A stretch of 9,632 nt of DNA, taken from AWTP1-13 sp035550075 (GTDB lineage Bacteria; Pseudomonadota; Alphaproteobacteria; Rhizobiales; Hyphomicrobiaceae). The position numbers and the translations under genes are program-made. Numbering within the stretch: the stretch's first letter is position 1; each line of letters opens with the position of its first letter. Positions 6,224 through 9,632 of this stretch are shown piece by piece. The DNA lies in the NCBI GenBank assembly GCA_035550075.1, contig DASZQG010000144.1:1-9632 (forward strand), given 5' to 3'. The notes beneath the pieces are model-generated. The model searched no databases. It was not told the origin of the DNA and saw only the letters and a list, made by a program, of their open reading frames with translations.

Positions 6224-7099
6224 ATGGACGAGTCAGATGTGAAGCAAAAGGCTCGTCAATTTGTTGCAAAGGTTGATATAACCAGTATCAACGAAGATCT
6301 TTCACCCTATCTGGATGCAGTTGACGCCAAGATCGTTTACGAAGAACTCGGTGACGGTGAGTCCGGTTACACCATAGACATAAAGGGAAAGCCTCGTATC
6401 GTTATCAATAAACGAGAATCCGAGGAGCGCAAGCGCTTCACTGTTTGCCATGAGATTGCTCACATCGTCTTGGGCCTTCCCTCAAGACATGGGGAACTTC
6501 CATCGTGGTCGTATGCAAAGCGAGACTTCAATGAAACGCTTTGTGATATGTTCGCAACGGAATTGCTGATGCCATACGCAACCTTTAAGTCAAAAATTCC
6601 TAACGAAGAACCATCGGTCCAGGTTATCGAGCAGCTCGCATCTGAATTTAAGGCATCATTTCCGGCAACAGCATCTCGCTACGCTGCACTTGTGGATTTG
6701 CCATGCGCTTTCGTAACAATAGATAAGGGCATTATCCGCCATGCTTCCAGATCAAGTTCATTAAGGAACGCGAAGATTTGGATCGCCCCTAGAACACCAG
6801 TGATGCAAGGTTCAGTCGCTCATCGCTTGAGGGCGGAAGGGGTAGATCGAACGGCAACCGAAGAGGTACCGCAAGACCTCTGGTTCTCGGATTGGCAGGA
6901 TAATGGCGATCTGTGGGAAATTTCCCGTCATTACGCCCGATTTGACCAGACCGTGTCTTTGCTTTGGTTTGATGAAGATGAATTGCAGGGGATTGAACCG
7001 CCTGACCGTCGCAACAGCTTCCGTTTTGATGAAGAGCGTGGAGTCGGCGAGTTAACCGGGGAACTGCCATGGCCGGGACGAAGCCGACGCAAGCGTTGA
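6224..7099 (+). CDS. capP: ImmA/IrrE-family zinc metallopeptidase, CapP-like, 291 residues
   Basis: The ATG at 6224 has GAGGAG 8 bases upstream, overlapping the end of the repressor gene, so the pair is one operon. The zinc site is visible as HEIAH (76-80), with the third acidic ligand in NETLCDMFATELLMP (Glu104 or Asp108), the classic ImmA/IrrE arrangement. The C-terminal half (about 160-285) is a separate domain, probably the GAF-like sensor of IrrE/CapP proteins, including DLWFSDW and VSLLWFDEDEL. It would cut the adjacent HTH protein when activated, relieving repression of the CBASS genes. Cys75 directly precedes the first zinc His, and Cys107 sits between the zinc-site acids; CapP proteins have been reported to use a Cys to hold the zinc in an inactive state. 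Alternatives are a generic phage-type ImmA or a HigBA-like stress pair. Confidence 0.85.
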   Translation: MDESDVKQKARQFVAKVDITSINEDLSPYLDAVDAKIVYEELGDGESGYTIDIKGKPRIVINKRESEERKRFTVCHEIAHIVLGLPSRHGELPSWSYAKRDFNETLCDMFATELLMPYATFKSKIPNEEPSVQVIEQLASEFKASFPATASRYAALVDLPCAFVTIDKGIIRHASRSSSLRNAKIWIAPRTPVMQGSVAHRLRAEGVDRTATEEVPQDLWFSDWQDNGDLWEISRHYARFDQTVSLLWFDEDELQGIEPPDRRNSFRFDEERGVGELTGELPWPGRSRRKR

Positions 7100-7196
7100 A
7101 GCAGAGCTTTGCCCTTTGGTGTTAGGTCATGTTTCTTGCATACCTGCCCTGATCGAACTCATCTTCCTCGGTGATCCCGAAGCTACAACGTCTTCC

Positions 7197-7742
7197 ATGA
7201 ACTCCAAGCAACGCGAAGACCTGCTCAAGACCCTGAAACCCCGCTTTGAGAAGAACATGGAGCGCCACAAAGGGCTCGAGTGGTCCAAGGTGCAGGCGCG
7301 CCTCGAAGCGCATCCCGACAAGCTTCAGTCACTCGCTGAAATGGAAGCCACCGGCGGCGAGCCGGACGTCGTCGGCCAGGACAAGAAGACCGGCGAGGTC
7401 ATCTTCTACGATTGCTCCGCGGAGAGTCCTGCGGGCCGCCGAAGCGTTTGCTACGACCGCGAAGGCCTGGAATCGAGGAAGGAAGCCCGGCCGGCGAATA
7501 CCGCCATCGACATGGCGACTGCCATGGGCATCGAACTCCTGACGGAAGAGCAGTACCGGGAGCTGCAGAAGCTGGGAGGGTTCGATCTCAAGACGTCGAG
7601 CTGGGTGCTGACGCCGCCCGATGTCCGGAAGCTCGGCGGTGCGCTGTTCTGCGATAGGCGCTATGGGAAGGTCTTCACGTATCACAACGGCGCGCAGTCG
7701 TACTACGCAGCTCGCGGATTTCGCGGTTCGCTAAAAGTCTAA
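7197..7742 (+). CDS. DUF4256-family protein, 181 residues
   Basis: The start at 7197 (MNSKQREDLLKTLK) matches where this family normally begins; the in-frame TTG at 7116 would add an unlike 27-residue leader. I see no strong ribosome site. Recognisable family blocks are GLEWSKVQARLEAHPDK, GGEPDVVGQDKKTGEVIFYD, CSAESPAGRRSVCYDREGLE, TGE-flanked GIELLTEEQYRELQKLG, and the C-terminal FCDRRYGKVFTYHNGAQSYY. DUF4256 proteins are conserved, soluble and about 180-190 residues long, in phylogenetically scattered bacteria. No function is known to me, and none should be inferred from the CBASS neighbour. Codon use is GC-rich like the host flank rather than the island, so it probably sits just outside the right island edge. 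Confidence 0.9.
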   Translation: MNSKQREDLLKTLKPRFEKNMERHKGLEWSKVQARLEAHPDKLQSLAEMEATGGEPDVVGQDKKTGEVIFYDCSAESPAGRRSVCYDREGLESRKEARPANTAIDMATAMGIELLTEEQYRELQKLGGFDLKTSSWVLTPPDVRKLGGALFCDRRYGKVFTYHNGAQSYYAARGFRGSLKV

Positions 7743-7762
7743 GCGCTGACCGACGAAGCGAC

Positions 7763-7813
7763 TTGCTCGCTAACACCTTCCAGAAAATAGATAGGGACAG
7801 ACTCCCGTTGTAA
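7763..7813 (+). repeat. Short dispersed repeat between the DUF4256 and LCCL genes
   Basis: TTGCTCGCTAACACCTTCCA, followed by AT-rich sequence and GGGACAGACTCCC (a 4-bp stem, 5-base loop at 7794-7806), has partial relatives at 9087-9117 and 9201-9218. The DUF4256 and LCCL genes converge on it, so its hairpin might act as a weak bidirectional terminator, but it lacks a T run. It looks like a fragment of a REP-type intergenic repeat. Confidence 0.45.
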
Positions 7814-7843
7814 TGCCGTTGCAATGTCGCGAAACCCGGCTGC

Positions 7844-9010
7844 TTACGGAATGCCGATGGCCGGAAAGCCCGATCCCACCAAACCACCGGGCAGCATCAG
7901 TGCCTTGCCCACCATAACCGGACCGGCGGACACGGCTGGAGGCGCGAATGTCGGCACAGGTCCCGAGCCCATCACTTTCGTGAAGTGCATAGAAGTGCGC
8001 CAGGTGTTGAAATTGTTCGCGGCCGCCGTCGCGAAGGCTTCGATGGCCTGCTTCTCCTGGGGCGTCGCGGCCGGGAACCGGGCCAGGAGCGCGCTGCGCA
8101 AGACGGATACCGAAAGGACAACAGGGGAGTTGCCCTGTGCGACCGAAAAGGGAACATTCGCTGTTGGCGGCGCCTGGGGACCGGGCCAGGCTGCAAACCC
8201 CGGGTAGACTGGCAGCCCCGGGACCCTGAAGGCGACCTGCCACTGCTGCCACGCATCGCTGAATCCCTTCGCAAACTTGACCGCCGTGTCGTGTGCGACG
8301 CCCTGCCCGATGAGATGGGACTCGATGTCCGGCGCCAGAGGTGGTGCGGTGAGCCCGCCGGGTGTGGTAATGAGCTTTGCCCCATGGACCTGGCCCGTGA
8401 GTCGCGCCTGCGATTGCCAGGTCTTGACGGCCTGCGCCACTGACGCCAGTAGCTTTTTCGCAAGAGCCTTCCCGCCCGTCGGGTCCGCGGCATTGTTGCC
8501 GGAAGGGGCGGTGCTCTGCGGCGGCTTGGCGATGTCGGCAGGGGCGGCGGCCGGCTGTCCGGATGGCGCGCCGATGCCGGCGGGAGCGGCGGCAAGCTCG
8601 GTACCAACGAACCTGTACGAAGAGGGGTACGGGCCATAGCCCCGGCTCGTGACGCCATTTCTCGTTGATCCCGTGTATTGCTTCGCGTCGGGGCCAATCT
8701 CGATGACGACCGTCCCCGCCTCACCCGGTTTCAGCACGCCCGCGTGCAGGGCGGCCTGGCAGATCGGCGAGTCGGCGGTGTACGTATCCGTACCGTAGAT
8801 GCTGTTGCGCACCTCATCGATCGCCGGACAGGCGAGCGTGAAGCGTTGCCCGATGCTGCCTTTCAGCGACGCCGCAGTTGTCGACGAGCCGATGCTAGTG
8901 CTTTGCGCAAACGCCGGTTGCGCACCGGCCATCAGTGCGACGAAGGCCAATGCCATGCAGCCGGCCTGCAACAGGAACCCCCCACGCGCTGCTCGGTATG
9001 CGGCTTCCAT
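7844..9010 (-). CDS. Secreted LCCL-domain protein, 388 residues
   Basis: The ATG at 9010 is preceded by GAGGAG 8 bases upstream, and the product begins with a good signal peptide: hydrophobic LLQAGCMALAFVALMAGA followed by AQPAFA/QSTS, with cleavage expected after residue 35. Residues about 50-137 are an LCCL domain: YGTDTYTADSPICQAALHAG, GTVVIEIGP, then YTGSTRNGVTSRGYGPYPSS ending in YRFV. Only two Cys (61 and 84) remain of the four usual in animal LCCL domains, so one disulfide at most. A Pro/Ala-rich linker (140-178) leads to a C-terminal region (180-345) rich in Gln, Trp and Ala that I do not recognise. It is presumably periplasmic or extracellular and may bind a polysaccharide or lipid surface; the function is unproven. 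GC-rich codon use matches the host. Confidence 0.85.
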   Translation of the reverse strand: MEAAYRAARGGFLLQAGCMALAFVALMAGAQPAFAQSTSIGSSTTAASLKGSIGQRFTLACPAIDEVRNSIYGTDTYTADSPICQAALHAGVLKPGEAGTVVIEIGPDAKQYTGSTRNGVTSRGYGPYPSSYRFVGTELAAAPAGIGAPSGQPAAAPADIAKPPQSTAPSGNNAADPTGGKALAKKLLASVAQAVKTWQSQARLTGQVHGAKLITTPGGLTAPPLAPDIESHLIGQGVAHDTAVKFAKGFSDAWQQWQVAFRVPGLPVYPGFAAWPGPQAPPTANVPFSVAQGNSPVVLSVSVLRSALLARFPAATPQEKQAIEAFATAAANNFNTWRTSMHFTKVMGSGPVPTFAPPAVSAGPVMVGKALMLPGGLVGSGFPAIGIP

Positions 9011-9632
9011 ACTTTGTCTCCTCGTACAGCACCCGTGCGAAATACCCGGATAGTAACTTTCGAAACGCCCTGTTTTGCCGGGCATCTTGCAAGTAAACAG
9101 GGATAGCCTCCATTGTAAACAAGCCGCCCTCTATGGCCGGCAAGCCCGTCAATGGGGTCAGCCTGAACTGCCCCCTGAAGGAACGTCGGCCGGGCCGATT
9201 TGTTCGCAAACACCTTCCGGTAACAGGAAGGATTCCGTGGCTCGCTGAACGTCCAGCTGCGGCATCGTCCGCAATCCTCAGATCCGCCAGATTCGGCGCG
9301 GCAGACGCGTCGCGCATCCGGTCGTACAACGTAACCAGGACGCGGGTTCCGGTTTCCTGGTCGCCTACCTCGAACCATCGCCTAAGGTCACTGACCTTGT
9401 CCCGCGCTTCGAGCATGGCACGCAGTGCCTCCTGCAAGCCATGGCGATTGCCCGTCTGCGCCCGGATCTCGACGTCGGCCAGGAGGAAGAGCATCGCCCC
9501 TCCCCAATAGGTCCGTCCCCAGGTGTGGGTGTTGTCCAGCCCGCGATCGTCCGCTGCCGGCAGGCCCTTCGCCATGTCGCGCATCATGTCACCCCAGATC
9601 TTCTCTTCCGTGAGCTGCCCGGCCTGGGCGCG
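8895..9632 (-). CDS. M61-type (glycyl aminopeptidase-like) peptidase, C-terminal fragment; 5' end outside window, 3' end probably disrupted
   Basis: The frame is open from the right edge, so the start and the HEXXH catalytic site lie outside. Visible residues include LTEEKIWGDMMRDMAKGLP, then GLDNTHTWGRTYWGGAMLF, LLADVEIRAQTGNRHGLQEA and RWFEVGDQETGTRVLVTLYD, the C-terminal helical part of bacterial M61 peptidases. The likeness stops at about NLADL (near 9279). Where relatives continue with a DLWRxLGV block and about 30-40 more residues, this frame runs through palindromic repeat DNA, then overlaps the LCCL gene's start by 116 bases in another frame before stopping at 8895. The last 127 residues are therefore doubtful as protein. 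A frameshift, deletion or repeat insertion at the 3' end is likely. The gene may be a pseudogene or may tolerate the altered tail. Confidence 0.65.
   Translation of the reverse strand, partial: RAQAGQLTEEKIWGDMMRDMAKGLPAADDRGLDNTHTWGRTYWGGAMLFLLADVEIRAQTGNRHGLQEALRAMLEARDKVSDLRRWFEVGDQETGTRVLVTLYDRMRDASAAPNLADLRIADDAAAGRSASHGILPVTGRCLRTNRPGRRSFRGQFRLTPLTGLPAIEGGLFTMEAIPVYLQDARQNRAFRKLLSGYFARVLYEETKYGSRIPSSAWGVPVAGRLHGIGLRRTDGRCATGVCAKH
9068..9102. repeat. Inverted repeat CCCTGTTT / AAACAGGG upstream of the LCCL gene
   Basis: Perfect 8-bp arms at 9068-9075 and 9095-9102 flank a 19-base loop. It lies 58-92 bases upstream of the LCCL start codon. It could be an operator or part of the local repeat cluster; the arms are too short and the loop too long for a convincing terminator. 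Confidence 0.4.
9154..9231. repeat. Cluster of three short palindromes at the end of the M61 homology
   Basis: Three hairpins follow one another. The first has GGGG-T-CAG (9154-9161) pairing with CTGCCCC (9168-9174), with one bulged T. The second is TCGGCC-G-GGCCGA (9186-9198). The third has CCTTCC (9213-9218) pairing with GGAAGG (9226-9231). The first resembles the GGGGTCAG-type repeats seen in proteobacterial intergenic DNA. Read from the M61 strand they could stop transcription, but none has a T run. Confidence 0.5.

Noticed and set aside
7099..7109. Small hairpin AAGC-AGA-GCTT after the peptidase gene as a terminator
   Set aside because: It has a four-base-pair stem without a T run, too weak to support.
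7116..7196. TTG start for the DUF4256 protein
   Set aside because: It adds a 27-residue leader with no likeness to the family, which normally begins near MNSKQRED.
8932..9378. Second - strand frame in the M61/LCCL spacer
   Set aside because: It is a Cys/Arg-rich shadow frame with no domain likeness; it overlaps the M61 homology in another frame and the LCCL signal peptide region.

Overview
The window looks like chromosomal DNA from a high-GC proteobacterium, probably a betaproteobacterium. I base this on GC-rich codon use in the flanking genes, the fused FAD/Fe-S oxidoreductase type, and the intergenic repeats reading CACCACAGAGGCACAGAGG. The genus cannot be fixed from the sequence. The two ends and positions 7197-9632 are GC-rich. 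The central 2.6-7.1 kb is visibly AT-richer and has different codon use, so it reads as an acquired island.

Left flank (1-2547, + strand): the C-terminal half of a large Fe-S/CCG-domain oxidoreductase, an overlapping 98-residue membrane protein, a 469-bp gene-free stretch, then a small cupin. The gene-free stretch holds two inverted-repeat elements inside a 246-bp-offset tandem duplication that also copied the end of the membrane-protein gene and the start of the cupin gene.

Island (2619-7099): on the - strand is a three-gene CBASS anti-phage operon in the order HNH-SAVED nuclease (Cap5 type), CD-NTase, and a stand-alone E2-like protein. This is the type II-short layout, with no E1 and no JAB protease in view. 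Divergently, on the + strand, lie an XRE-type repressor and an ImmA/IrrE metallopeptidase arranged like the CapH/CapP pair that controls some CBASS operons. The 232-bp divergent region contains two palindromes that could be operators. The expected logic is as follows: the peptidase cleaves the repressor on a stress signal, the operon is derepressed, the CD-NTase makes a cyclic oligonucleotide, and the SAVED domain senses it and switches on DNA degradation. The E2 would prime or regulate the CD-NTase. The E2 carries an unusual C-terminal Cys cluster resembling a SEC-C metal-binding motif.

Right flank (7197-9632): a DUF4256-family protein (+), a secreted LCCL-domain protein (-), and the C-terminal part of an M61-type peptidase gene (-) running in from the right edge. 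The M61 reading frame appears to lose its family C-terminus in a palindrome-rich stretch. Related repeat fragments lie on both sides of the LCCL gene.

No rRNA, tRNA, CRISPR array, transposase or integrase gene was seen.
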